64,000 bases of DNA from contig CALOBW010000020.1 of NCBI GenBank assembly GCA_942491525.1, positions 310,001-374,000 on the forward strand, in the 5' to 3' direction. Positions 52,066 through 60,389 of this stretch are shown here, piece after piece; the first letter of the stretch is position 1; each line of letters opens with the position of its first letter. This stretch comes from CAYWBU01 sp942491525 (GTDB lineage Bacteria; Desulfobacterota; Desulfomonilia; UBA1062). Made by a program: the position numbers and the translations under genes. The notes under the pieces are model-generated. The model searched no databases and was not told the origin of the DNA. It saw nothing but the letters and a program-made list of their open reading frames with translations.

Positions 52066-53949
52066 ATGGGCATTACTGAGTCACTAGAGAAATTAGGCCT
52101 TCCGGTTGAAGTCAATGAAATTTTCCGCAAAGCTCCGTCTGTGCGCTTTGCCACGAATATTCAGGAACTTGAGCATCTCGCCTGCGGCGGTCAAGAGCGC
52201 CACTCCATGACCGTCTCCTACACCCTGCCAGACGGCCGCACCATCGATGAAGTTGATGTGGTGCGGGTCAGAAACGGCATCAGCGCCAACTACCGCGACC
52301 CCTACATGCGCCGGCGCGACGCCGACTGCATGGTGATCGCCGACGACAAGCAGAGCGACAAGACCCGCTTTAGCGAGCGCTTCGGCAAAGATTTCAGCGG
52401 CGTCAAAGCCGAAACCTTTGACTGGCTGGCCAGTCAGGATCTGGCGGTCTTCGCCTTTGAGATGGGGCAGTCCGGCATGGCCGGCGACGCCCTGGCCGTC
52501 TGCCCGGCCAACGCCGGCTTCTTCGCCTTCGGTCTGGGGCTCCTGCAGGGCATCGTTGATATCGAAAAACTTGACCGGCCCTTCAAGCCCTCCATGATCA
52601 TCTATGTGGCGCCGCCCTTCAGGCACACCCATTTTGACGGCAAGCAGGTGGTGGTGCACAACCGCAACGGCATCCATGAGATCTTCTCCTACAACCTCTA
52701 TCCCGGCCCCAGCGCCAAGAAGGGCGTCTACGGCGCCCTGATCGAACTGGGCGAGCAGCAGGAGTGGGTCACGGCCCACTGCTCGGCCGTCAAGGTTGTA
52801 ACCCCCTACGACAACATCGTCAGCTTCATGCACGAGGGCGCCAGCGGCGGCGGCAAGAGCGAGATGCTCCAGCAGCCCCACCGCAAGTCCGACGGCCGCC
52901 TGCAGCTGGGCAGAAATTTAGTGACCGGCGAAAAGCGCTACCTGGAGATTCCGCGGACCTGCGATCTGCACCCGGTCTGCGACGACATGGGCCTCTGCCA
53001 CCCCGATCTGCAGGAGAACAACGGCAAACTCTATCTGGCGGATGCCGAAGATGCCTGGTTCGTGCGGGTTGACCATATCAGCAGATACGGCACCGACCCC
53101 GACCTGGAGGCTCAGACCATCCACCCGACCGAGTCCCTGCTTTTCCTGAACATCGATGCGGTCTCGGGCGAAACCGCCCTGATCTGGAACCATGTGGAGG
53201 ATGAGCCGGGCAAACCCTGCCCCAACCCGCGGGTGATCCTGCCGCGCAACCTGGTGCCCAATGTCAGCAATGAAAAAGTTCCGATCGACATCCGCTCCTT
53301 CGGCGTGCGCACCCCGCCCTGCACCCAGGATGCCCCTTCCTACGGCATCTTCGGCCTGCTGCACATTCTGCCGCCGGCCCTGGCCTGGCTCTGGCGCCTG
53401 GTGGCCCCGCGCGGCTACTCCAACCCCAGCATCGTCGGCGACGACGACATGGGCAGCGAGGGCGTCGGCAGCTACTGGCCCTTCTCGACCGGACGCAAGG
53501 TTGTGCAGGCCAACCTGCTGCTCAAGCAGATCCAGCAGTCGCAGCAGACCAGATATGTGCTGATTCCCAATCAGCATGTCGGCGCCTGGGAGACCGGCTT
53601 CATGCCCCAGTGGATCGTGCGCGACTACCTGGCCCGGCGCGGCCACGCCAGTTTCCAGTCGGACCAGATCGTGCCGTCGCGCTGCTCCCTGCTGGGCTAC
53701 TCGCTGGAATCCATGCGCATTGAAGGCGTCATGATTCCGCGCTGGTTCCTGCAGGTTGACCAGCAGCCCGAGATCGGACCCCAGGCCTTTGATGAGGGCG
53801 CCCGCATGCTGACGGAATTTTTCCAGCGCGAGCTGCCCAAGTTTCTGCAGGAAGATCTCGACCCGCTGGGCCGCCGCATCATCGAGTGCTGCCTTAACGG
53901 CGGTTCCGTTGAGGATTACAGACGCCTGATGGAGGATGCGGATGTCTGA
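52066..53949 (+). CDS. DUF4914-like protein (PEPCK-related fold)
   Basis: A 627-residue protein that I match to the DUF4914 family by overall length and by the segments TLPDGRTIDEVDVVRVRNG, NVSNEKVPIDIRSFGVRTPP and RTPPCTQDAPSYG. A P-loop-like GASGGGKSE (about 263-271) and the DHISRYGTDP region resemble phosphoenolpyruvate carboxykinases, but the usual PEPCK P-loop residues differ. Activity is unknown. The SD is AGGAG. It overlaps the HAD-Sua5 gene by eight bases. Confidence 0.7.
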   Translation: MGITESLEKLGLPVEVNEIFRKAPSVRFATNIQELEHLACGGQERHSMTVSYTLPDGRTIDEVDVVRVRNGISANYRDPYMRRRDADCMVIADDKQSDKTRFSERFGKDFSGVKAETFDWLASQDLAVFAFEMGQSGMAGDALAVCPANAGFFAFGLGLLQGIVDIEKLDRPFKPSMIIYVAPPFRHTHFDGKQVVVHNRNGIHEIFSYNLYPGPSAKKGVYGALIELGEQQEWVTAHCSAVKVVTPYDNIVSFMHEGASGGGKSEMLQQPHRKSDGRLQLGRNLVTGEKRYLEIPRTCDLHPVCDDMGLCHPDLQENNGKLYLADAEDAWFVRVDHISRYGTDPDLEAQTIHPTESLLFLNIDAVSGETALIWNHVEDEPGKPCPNPRVILPRNLVPNVSNEKVPIDIRSFGVRTPPCTQDAPSYGIFGLLHILPPALAWLWRLVAPRGYSNPSIVGDDDMGSEGVGSYWPFSTGRKVVQANLLLKQIQQSQQTRYVLIPNQHVGAWETGFMPQWIVRDYLARRGHASFQSDQIVPSRCSLLGYSLESMRIEGVMIPRWFLQVDQQPEIGPQAFDEGARMLTEFFQRELPKFLQEDLDPLGRRIIECCLNGGSVEDYRRLMEDADV

Positions 53950-55441
53950 TAAGCATGGGGCTATCTTCCTGGACCGCGACGGCACCCTGATTCAGGATGT
54001 CGGCGTGCTGTCCGACCCGCGCAATATCCGTTATTTTCCCGATACATTTGAGGCCCTGCGCCGCGCCGGGGACAACTACCAGCTCTTCGTGGTCACCAAC
54101 CAGCCGGCGGTGGCCAAAGGCGAGCTCAGCCTGGCGCAGGTGGCGGCGGTCAACCGTGAGCTTGATGCGCGCCTTGCCGAGGAAGGTATTCAGATTAAAG
54201 AGTGGTACGTCTGCCCCCACCGCCGCGAAGAGGGCTGCGCCTGCATCAAGCCCAAGCCGGCCTTCATGCTTGAGGCCGCCGCGAAATACGGCCTCGACCT
54301 TAAGCGCTCCTTCATGATCGGCGACCATCCCCACGATGCCATGACCGGCGCAGAGACGGGCGTCTTCGGCCTCTACCTGCTGACCGGCCACGGCGGCAAG
54401 CATCTGAGCGAGCTGCCGACCGGCAAGCCGGTCTTTCACACCCTCAGCGACGCCGTCGCCTGGCTGCTTGAACATCCCGCGCCGCAGAAGGCCCTTGAAC
54501 AGCAGATCGATCTCGGCGCCAGGGCCCTGCAGGAGGGCAAAACAGTTGTCTTCCCGACCGAGACCGTCTACGGCCTGGGGGCCGATGCCTTCAATGCAGA
54601 CGCGGTCACAAAAATTTTCGCTATCAAACAGCGGCCCAAGAACAACCCGCTGATCGTGCACATTGCCGGACTGGACCAGCTGGACGGCATCGTCAGCGCA
54701 GTGCCCGAGAAAGCGCTTAAACTAATGAAGGCCTTCTGGCCCGGCCCTCTTACCATAGTGCTGCCCAAGAATCCGGCCATTCCCGATATAGTCACGGCCA
54801 ACAATCCGACCGTAGCCGTACGGATGCCCAACCACCCCGCTGCCCTTGAGCTGATCAGACGCGCCGGCACGGGGGTGGCCGCACCCAGCGCCAACTCGTT
54901 CGGCTGCACCAGCCCGACCTCGCTGGCCCATGTGCTGGAGCAGCTCCAATGCGACGCCGCCATCGACGGCGGGGCCTGCCGCATCGGCGTCGAGTCGACG
55001 GTCATCACCCTCGTGGACGAAGTACCTGTGCTGCTCAGGCCGGGCGGCATCTCGCGCGGGGAGATCGAAGCCGTGATCGGCCCCATCCGGGTCCGCGGCG
55101 AAAAGGCTGAGGGCAAACTGGAGAGCCCGGGGCTGCTGGCCCACCACTACGCCCCCCGCACAGCGCTGGTTGTTCTGGATGAGATTCCAGAAGCATACCG
55201 CACGGCCAGCGATATCGGCTTCATGCTGCTCAGACCGGAGAGCGGCACCTTCGCCGGCCCGGTTGAAATCCTCAGCGAACAGGGCAATCAGGATGAAGCG
55301 GCCACCAACCTCTATGCCGCCCTGCGGCGGCTCGACAGCCTGGGACTGCGCCTGCTGGTCACCCAGCCCTTTCCCGATACCGGCATCGGCCAGGCCATCA
55401 ATGACCGCCTCAAGAAGGCCTCCGCCGGCAGGCCCCGATAG
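53942..55441 (+). CDS. HAD-IIIA phosphatase fused to Sua5/YrdC domain
   Basis: A 499-residue fusion. Residues about 1-185 form a GmhB/histidinol-phosphatase-type HAD phosphatase: FLDRDGTL, VVTNQP, and a zinc loop CPHRREEGCACIKPKP with three Cys and one His, then GDHPHDAM. Residues about 190-499 form a full Sua5-type threonylcarbamoyl-AMP synthase: TVVFPTETVYGLGADAF, KQRPKNNPL, PGPLTIVLP, SANSFG and the Sua5 C-terminal domain (SPGLLAHHYAPR). Sua5 makes the t6A modification of tRNA. The joining with a HAD phosphatase is unusual. SD GGAGG precedes the ATG at 53942. Confidence 0.85.
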   Translation: MSDKHGAIFLDRDGTLIQDVGVLSDPRNIRYFPDTFEALRRAGDNYQLFVVTNQPAVAKGELSLAQVAAVNRELDARLAEEGIQIKEWYVCPHRREEGCACIKPKPAFMLEAAAKYGLDLKRSFMIGDHPHDAMTGAETGVFGLYLLTGHGGKHLSELPTGKPVFHTLSDAVAWLLEHPAPQKALEQQIDLGARALQEGKTVVFPTETVYGLGADAFNADAVTKIFAIKQRPKNNPLIVHIAGLDQLDGIVSAVPEKALKLMKAFWPGPLTIVLPKNPAIPDIVTANNPTVAVRMPNHPAALELIRRAGTGVAAPSANSFGCTSPTSLAHVLEQLQCDAAIDGGACRIGVESTVITLVDEVPVLLRPGGISRGEIEAVIGPIRVRGEKAEGKLESPGLLAHHYAPRTALVVLDEIPEAYRTASDIGFMLLRPESGTFAGPVEILSEQGNQDEAATNLYAALRRLDSLGLRLLVTQPFPDTGIGQAINDRLKKASAGRPR

Positions 55442-55463
55442 GCCGGCTCCATACTACGACACC

Positions 55464-55491
55464 TTGCATTAGCCCCGCGCGGGCTTAATTT
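55464..55491 (+). promoter_or_regulatory. promoter giving a leaderless or 18-base-leader PilZ mRNA
   Basis: TTGCAT (55464-55469), a 16-base spacer and TAATTT (55486-55491) place +1 at 55498, the A of an ATG. The spacer contains the hairpin AGCCC-CGCGC-GGGCT (55471-55485). A second in-frame ATG at 55516 has an SD (GGGGAGG). Confidence 0.5.
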
Positions 55492-55497
55492 CTCAAC

Positions 55498-55827
55498 ATG
55501 AGGGGAGGCGTCACTATGGAGCGCAGAAGGCACATGCGATCAGATGCAAAATTCAGTGTTGATTACCGAACCAGCGGCTCGCAGTGGGGCGAGGGAACCA
55601 CTCAGGACATCAGCATGGGGGGCATGTCGCTGGCGACCGACATGCCCATCCGCGCCGGCGAATACATCGTTGCCAACCTGAATTCCCCTGTTCTGAATGA
55701 CATCATCACAGTTGAGGGGCGGGTTACCAGGGAGAGCGACGACAGTCTGGGAATCAGCTTCCTCAACGGTCAACCGAGCGAAACACTGAGAGAGGCATTG
55801 CAGCTTGATGAACTAATTCAATCCTGA
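55498..55827 (+). CDS. PilZ-domain protein
   Basis: A 109-residue protein (103 if the second ATG at 55516 is used) consisting of one PilZ domain. The c-di-GMP motifs RxxxR (RRRHMR) and DxSxxG (DISMGG) are present. Binds cyclic di-GMP and probably acts on motility, adhesion or secretion. A predicted transcription start lies on the first ATG. Its end overlaps the convergent kinase-like gene by ten bases. Confidence 0.9.
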   Translation: MRGGVTMERRRHMRSDAKFSVDYRTSGSQWGEGTTQDISMGGMSLATDMPIRAGEYIVANLNSPVLNDIITVEGRVTRESDDSLGISFLNGQPSETLREALQLDELIQS

Positions 55828-56423
55828 AGGCCCAGCTCCTCATAGATCCGGACGGGATCGCTCTCAAGGCCCACAATGTAGTCCACGATCTTGACGCCTC
55901 TGCTGCGATAATAGTCCAGCAGGGGCATGGTGCGTTCTTTGAAAATCTTCAATTTGGCTTCAACTGCCGCCTGGGCGTCATCCACGCGCCCCTCACGGTC
56001 GCCGCCGGAGTTGCAGCTTATGCGCGCATGCACAACCTCGGGCGAACAGTCCAGATAGATCACCCTCTGGACATCGGCGATAGCATCAACGTCGGCCGCC
56101 TGCCCCACATGACGCGGCATGCCGTTCAGGATCACATAATCGTCCGCCGCCAAACCATGCGCCGCAACAAAGGCCGCCAAAACATGCCCGGCAATATAGA
56201 AGCGCTCATTTTCGAGCAGCGCTCCCGTGCGCAGGGAGTCGCGCACCACTGCCACATCGTCAGCGCTCAGGCGCACGCCCTGACCCTGGTCGATCAGGCG
56301 CAGATTTTCACCAAAATCAAAGTGGGCCGCCCGCCGGCCAGCCAGGCCCCGGCTGGCAATATATTCACCGAGGGGAGTCTTACCGGAGCCGGTCGGCCCC
56401 ACAATCAGAATAGCTCGCTGCAT
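55818..56423 (-). CDS. adenylate-kinase-like P-loop protein
   Basis: A 201-residue P-loop nucleotide-binding protein with Walker A GPTGSGKTP (about 9-17), LNGMPRHVGQAADVD (the adenylate-kinase NMP-site motif), and VIYLDCSPEVVHARI. Shorter and more divergent than Adk; the lid is short and lacks Cys. Probably a nucleoside monophosphate kinase or a related phosphotransferase. SD GGAG seven bases before the start. Confidence 0.8.
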   Translation of the reverse strand: MQRAILIVGPTGSGKTPLGEYIASRGLAGRRAAHFDFGENLRLIDQGQGVRLSADDVAVVRDSLRTGALLENERFYIAGHVLAAFVAAHGLAADDYVILNGMPRHVGQAADVDAIADVQRVIYLDCSPEVVHARISCNSGGDREGRVDDAQAAVEAKLKIFKERTMPLLDYYRSRGVKIVDYIVGLESDPVRIYEELGLQD

Positions 56424-56477
56424 AACATCTCCATTAAAATTTAATGCAGCGACAATACTATACGGTGTTCAGATATT

Positions 56478-56840
56478 CTAGAGCATTTCACGCACGCAGG
56501 CCAGCAATTCATCGCGCTCGACCGGCTTGGTCAGGGTCCTGCTCGCCCCCACATGCGCAGCCACCTCCAGGTAGGCATCCGGACCGATACGCCCGCCGCC
56601 CGACATGGCCAGAATCTTGAGCTCCGGAGCCCTGACGGCCAGCTCCCGGATAGTTTCAATGCCCTCTTTCTCGGGCATCACGATATCGGTGATCACCAGA
56701 TCGATGCCACCCTGGTCGAATAGCTTAAGCCCCTCCTTGCCGTTGGCCGCCACCGTAACCACATAACCGCTACGCTCCAGCATCTGCCTGAGCATCAGCC
56801 GAACCTGTTCATCATCATCGATAACCATAATGTGTGCCAT
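56478..56840 (-). CDS. single-domain response regulator
   Basis: A 120-residue CheY-like receiver with phosphoacceptor Asp52 (VITDIVMPEK), the acidic pocket (IDDDE), conserved Ser and Lys (AMSGG and LTKPVE). No output domain. It may serve the orphan sensor kinase elsewhere or a phosphorelay. SD GAGGTG. Confidence 0.92.
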   Translation of the reverse strand: MAHIMVIDDDEQVRLMLRQMLERSGYVVTVAANGKEGLKLFDQGGIDLVITDIVMPEKEGIETIRELAVRAPELKILAMSGGGRIGPDAYLEVAAHVGASRTLTKPVERDELLACVREML

Positions 56841-57131
56841 AAATCACCTCTATTCCAGCGCGAACATCAATCAGTACATTACATCATCAACAAATAGGAC
56901 CAACAGATAGAGTTATCTATAACGCCATCAGGGACATTGGCAACTGCACATTACGACCCCCACTCCAGCCATGCCAACTGCAAATAAAATTCAATCATCA
57001 ATTCAGGACATTACAACAAGACAATACCATACTTGATCATCAAGATCCATAGCCTACCTAAAAGATTGACACGCCAATACCCATTTGTTAGAAGTTCATC
57101 GAACTTGCTAATTCACGAAGGGGACTTTCAA
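56841..57131 (+). promoter_or_regulatory. serA upstream region with promoter and two palindromes
   Basis: TTGACA (57066-57071) and TAGAAG (57089-57094), 17 bases apart, form a likely serA promoter. The perfect palindrome CTTGAT-C-ATCAAG lies at 57032-57044 upstream, and AAGTTC-ATC-GAACTT lies at 57092-57106, overlapping the -10 and the first transcribed bases. Both may be operators; the second could also fold in the leader. Nothing else is seen in the 290 bases. Confidence 0.5.
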
Positions 57132-57668
57132 TTGAAAATACTAATTAGCGACGGGCTTTCCGAAAGAGGAATCTCGATCCTTAAAGAGGGTGGGTTAGAT
57201 GTCGACGTTAAAACCGGCCTCAGCGCAGATGAAATCAAAGCCATCATCAAAGAGTATGACGGACTGATTGTCAGATCTGCCACCCAGGCAAACGCCGACC
57301 TGATTGAGGCCGCCGACAACCTCAAAGTTATCGGCCGCGCCGGCGCCGGCGTCGACAATATCGACAGCCAGGCCGCCAGCCAGAAGGGCATCGTGGTCAT
57401 GAACACCCCCGGCGGCAACACCGTCACCACCGGTGAACATGCCATCGCCATGCTGATGAGCCTGACCCGCAACATCCCCCAGGCCAATGCCAGCAATGAA
57501 GGCCGGCAAGTGGGAGAAGAAGATCTTTGCCGGCCACGAAGTATCCAACAAAAACCTGGGCATCATCGGCATGGGCCGCGTCGGTTCCATCGTTGCCACC
57601 CGCGCCCAGGGCCTGCGCATGAATGTAATGGTCTACGATCCCTTCGTCACCCAGGAGTTTGCCGATGA
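57132..57668 (+). CDS. serA: D-3-phosphoglycerate dehydrogenase, N-terminal part before a frameshift
   Basis: First part of SerA (first step of serine biosynthesis, 3-phosphoglycerate to 3-phosphohydroxypyruvate). The frame starts at a TTG (57132-57134) with a GGGGA SD and reads the substrate-binding domain: KILISDGLSERGI, IVRSATQANADLIEAA, IGRAGAGVDNID, MNTPGGNTVTTGEHAIAMLMSLTRNIPQANAS. After that the correct protein continues in the next frame, and the codons from about 57496 to the stop at 57666-57668 are out of frame. An extra A at 57495-57496 explains this. Without it the gene would be one 524-residue protein. Confidence 0.85.
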   Translation: MKILISDGLSERGISILKEGGLDVDVKTGLSADEIKAIIKEYDGLIVRSATQANADLIEAADNLKVIGRAGAGVDNIDSQAASQKGIVVMNTPGGNTVTTGEHAIAMLMSLTRNIPQANASNEGRQVGEEDLCRPRSIQQKPGHHRHGPRRFHRCHPRPGPAHECNGLRSLRHPGVCR

Positions 57669-58707
57669 TCACGGCATCGAACTGGTCGAACTGGACGAGA
57701 TCTACAGCCGCGCCGACTACATCACCGTGCACACCCCGCTGCTCAAAGAGACCCGGGGCATGATCAATGATGACGCCTTCGCCAAGATGAAGGATGGCGT
57801 CATGATCCTGAACTGCGCCCGCGGCGGTATCGTCGATGAGAAGGCCCTGCTGAACGCGCTCAATTCCGGCAAAGTTGCCGGCGCCGCCCTGGACGTCTTT
57901 GAGACCGAGCCGCCCCAGGACCGCTCCCTGATCGAACATGCAAACGTGATCTGCACCCCGCATCTGGGCGCTTCGACCCACGAGGCCCAGGAGAATGTGG
58001 CCGTGGCCGTGGCCGAGCAGATCGTCGACTACCTGAATAACGGCGTCATCCGTAACGCCATCAACGCGCCCTCCGTACCCCAGGAGACCCTGGCCAAAGT
58101 CAAGCCCTACATCGACCTGGCCGAAAGAATGGGCAGCTTCATGGGCAAGTTCATCTCCGGGCGCGTCAACAAGGTGTCCATCACCTTCAGCGGCGAAGCG
58201 GCCGCCAACGACACCAAACCCGTCACCATTGCCGGCATCAAGGGCTTCCTCTCCGCCGTCATGTCCGACGTCAACTACGTCAACGCCCCCATCATCATGA
58301 AGGAGCGCGGCATCAACGTGGTTGAATCCACCTCATCCAAGAACCAGGTCTTCAGCAATATGATCGAGGTCACCCTGGATGTTGAAGGCGAGACCCGCTA
58401 CCTGGCCGGCTCGGTCTTCAAATCTGACGATCTGCGCTTCGTGCAGATCGACAACTACCCCATCGAAGTAATAGCCGCCGGCCACATGCTGGTAATCTAT
58501 AACGAAGACAAACCCGGCACAGTTGGCAACGTAGGAATGATCCTCGGCCAGGCCGGCATCAACATCGGCAGCCTGTTCCTTGGCCGAGATAAGCAGAACG
58601 GTACCGCTATCATCATCATCGATATCGACACCGAAGTTCCCGACAGCGCCCTTCAGGGCCTGCGAGAGCTGCCCAATGTGATCTCAGTCAAGGAAGTAGC
58701 GTTATAA
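57496..58707 (+). CDS. serA: D-3-phosphoglycerate dehydrogenase, C-terminal part after the frameshift
   Basis: Continuation of SerA in the next frame. It begins at MKAGKWEKK and includes the NAD-binding domain (LGIIGMGRVGS, CARGGIVDE, PHLGAST), the intervening substrate domain (about residues 300-440 of the full protein) and the C-terminal ACT domain (NEDKPGTVGNVGMILGQAGINI). The ATG at 57496 is the extra-base site; the ATG at 57487 is also in this frame. SerA with the ACT domain is serine-regulated. Codons look normal, so either an assembly error or a recent mutation is the cause. Confidence 0.85.
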   Translation: MKAGKWEKKIFAGHEVSNKNLGIIGMGRVGSIVATRAQGLRMNVMVYDPFVTQEFADDHGIELVELDEIYSRADYITVHTPLLKETRGMINDDAFAKMKDGVMILNCARGGIVDEKALLNALNSGKVAGAALDVFETEPPQDRSLIEHANVICTPHLGASTHEAQENVAVAVAEQIVDYLNNGVIRNAINAPSVPQETLAKVKPYIDLAERMGSFMGKFISGRVNKVSITFSGEAAANDTKPVTIAGIKGFLSAVMSDVNYVNAPIIMKERGINVVESTSSKNQVFSNMIEVTLDVEGETRYLAGSVFKSDDLRFVQIDNYPIEVIAAGHMLVIYNEDKPGTVGNVGMILGQAGINIGSLFLGRDKQNGTAIIIIDIDTEVPDSALQGLRELPNVISVKEVAL

Positions 58708-58723
58708 TCTAGAGGAGACTAAA

Positions 58724-60004
58724 ATGGCAAACTTGGTAATCGTAGGAACACAGTGGGGCGACGAAGGTAAGGGTAAGATTGTCGACCTCCTTACCGAAAA
58801 AACCGACTACATCGCACGCTTCCAGGGTGGCAACAATGCTGGCCACACACTGGTAATCGGTGACAAAAAGGTTGTCCTGCACCTGATCCCGTCAGGCATC
58901 CTGCACGAAAACAAGCTCTGCATCATCGGCTCCGGCGTAGTCCTTGATCCGGCTATCCTGCTCGAAGAGATCGAAGAGCTGCGTGAAAAGGGTCACAAGG
59001 TAACCCCGGACACCATCCTGATCTCCGACCGCGCCCACGTCATCATGCCCTATCACAAGATCATCGACCACGCCCGCGACTCTCAGCGCATCGGCACCAC
59101 CGGCCGCGGCATCGGCCCCTGCTACGAGGAGAAGGCCCGCCGCACCGGCATCCGCATGATCGACCTGGTCAACAAGGAGCTGCTCAGAAAGAAGATCGAC
59201 CTGATCTATGACGAGAAGAAACGCTACATCAAAGAGATCCTGGGCGCCGAGTGCCCCGGCAAAGAGGACCTCTACATCGAGTACGCCAAGCTTGGCGAAC
59301 AGCTCAAAGATTTCGTCACCGACACCGCCGTCATCCTTGACGACGCCATGAAGAACGGCAAGAACGTGCTCTTCGAAGGCGCCCAGGGCGGCATGCTGGA
59401 TATGGACTACGGCACCTACCCCTACGTCACATCATCCAACACCGTGGCCTCAGCTGCCTGCTCCGGCACCGGCAGCGGCCCCACCAAGCTCAATAAGGTC
59501 CTGGGCATCGCCAAGGCCTACACCACCCGGGTCGGCGAAGGCCCCTTCCCCACCCAGCTTGACGACGAAACCGGCGAGCGCCTGAGAGCCTTCGGCGGCG
59601 AGTATGGCGCAACCACCGGCCGCCCGCGCCGCTGCGGCTGGCTTGACCTGGTCGTGCTCAACCACTCGGTCCGCATCAGCGGTCTGACCGACCTCTGCAT
59701 CACCAAGCTCGACGTTCTCTCCGGCTTCGAAACCATCAAGGTCTGCACCGCCTACAAATCGGGCGACACCATCCTGACGAACATTCCGGCCGATTTCGAC
59801 CTCTACCCCAACCTGGAGCTGATCTACGATGAACTGCCCGGCTGGGAGGAGAATATCTCCGAGATCAAAGAGTTTGACGAACTGCCCGAGAACTGCAAGC
59901 AGTACATCGCCTACATGGAGGAGAAGACCGGCGTCAAAGCCCCCATCATCTCCGTCGGTCCGCGCAGAGATCAGACCATCATCCGCGAAGATCTCTTCGC
60001 TTAA
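58724..60004 (+). CDS. purA: adenylosuccinate synthetase
   Basis: GTP-dependent conversion of IMP and aspartate to adenylosuccinate; 426 residues. The P-loop GTQWGDEGKGKIVD is at the N-terminus, then IARFQGGNNAGHT, TGRGIGPCYEEK, EGAQGGMLDMDYGTYP and TRVGEGPFPTQL. SD GAGGAG. Follows serA by 16 bases in the same direction and ends at a strong terminator. Confidence 0.98.
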   Translation: MANLVIVGTQWGDEGKGKIVDLLTEKTDYIARFQGGNNAGHTLVIGDKKVVLHLIPSGILHENKLCIIGSGVVLDPAILLEEIEELREKGHKVTPDTILISDRAHVIMPYHKIIDHARDSQRIGTTGRGIGPCYEEKARRTGIRMIDLVNKELLRKKIDLIYDEKKRYIKEILGAECPGKEDLYIEYAKLGEQLKDFVTDTAVILDDAMKNGKNVLFEGAQGGMLDMDYGTYPYVTSSNTVASAACSGTGSGPTKLNKVLGIAKAYTTRVGEGPFPTQLDDETGERLRAFGGEYGATTGRPRRCGWLDLVVLNHSVRISGLTDLCITKLDVLSGFETIKVCTAYKSGDTILTNIPADFDLYPNLELIYDELPGWEENISEIKEFDELPENCKQYIAYMEEKTGVKAPIISVGPRRDQTIIREDLFA

Positions 60005-60026
60005 GAGCAAACAATTTCAAACAAAA

Positions 60027-60050
60027 AAGGCAGGCCAATCGGCCTGCCTT
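60027..60050. terminator. bidirectional intrinsic terminator
   Basis: AAGGCAGGCC-AATC-GGCCTGCCTT with an A-run on the left and TTTTCTTTT on the right. It serves purA and the convergent small zinc-ribbon gene. Confidence 0.9.
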
Positions 60051-60070
60051 TTCTTTTAGCTGAACCCTGT

Positions 60071-60271
60071 CTAACCGCAGCCCGAACAGCCCGAGCAGGA
60101 TGAGGCGCTGCAGGAGCCGCAATCCTTGCCGGTGGCGGCCGGCTTGGAGATCATCTTCTTCAGGTCCTCGCTGCCGCAGGCCGCGCAGGCCGGTTTCTTC
60201 TGGCTACTCAGACTGACCAGCAGTTCGAACTGGGCGCCGCACTTCTGACAACAATATTCATAGAGAGGCAT
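60071..60271 (-). CDS. FmdB-family zinc-ribbon protein
   Basis: A 66-residue FmdB/CxxC regulatory-type protein: MPLYEYCCQKCGAQFE and CAACGSEDLKK give the paired CxxC zinc ribbon. A Cys/Ser/Gly-rich tail (CGSCSASSCSGCSGCG) is present as in many members. Function is unknown; it is common in anaerobes. An AGGAG SD precedes the ATG. Confidence 0.9.
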   Translation of the reverse strand: MPLYEYCCQKCGAQFELLVSLSSQKKPACAACGSEDLKKMISKPAATGKDCGSCSASSCSGCSGCG

Positions 60272-60389
60272 ATCTACTCCTTAATCGTTTCTGATGCTCT
60301 TCTAGTGACATTAGGGATGTCTGTCAATCATGATGGATTCACTTCATAAATCCGGGTATACTCTCTTAAAACTCCCCGGAGGTAATGTT

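Noticed and set aside
55471..55485. Terminator after the HAD-Sua5 gene
   Set aside because: The stem lies in the spacer of a promoter and has only a short T-run; kept as promoter detail.
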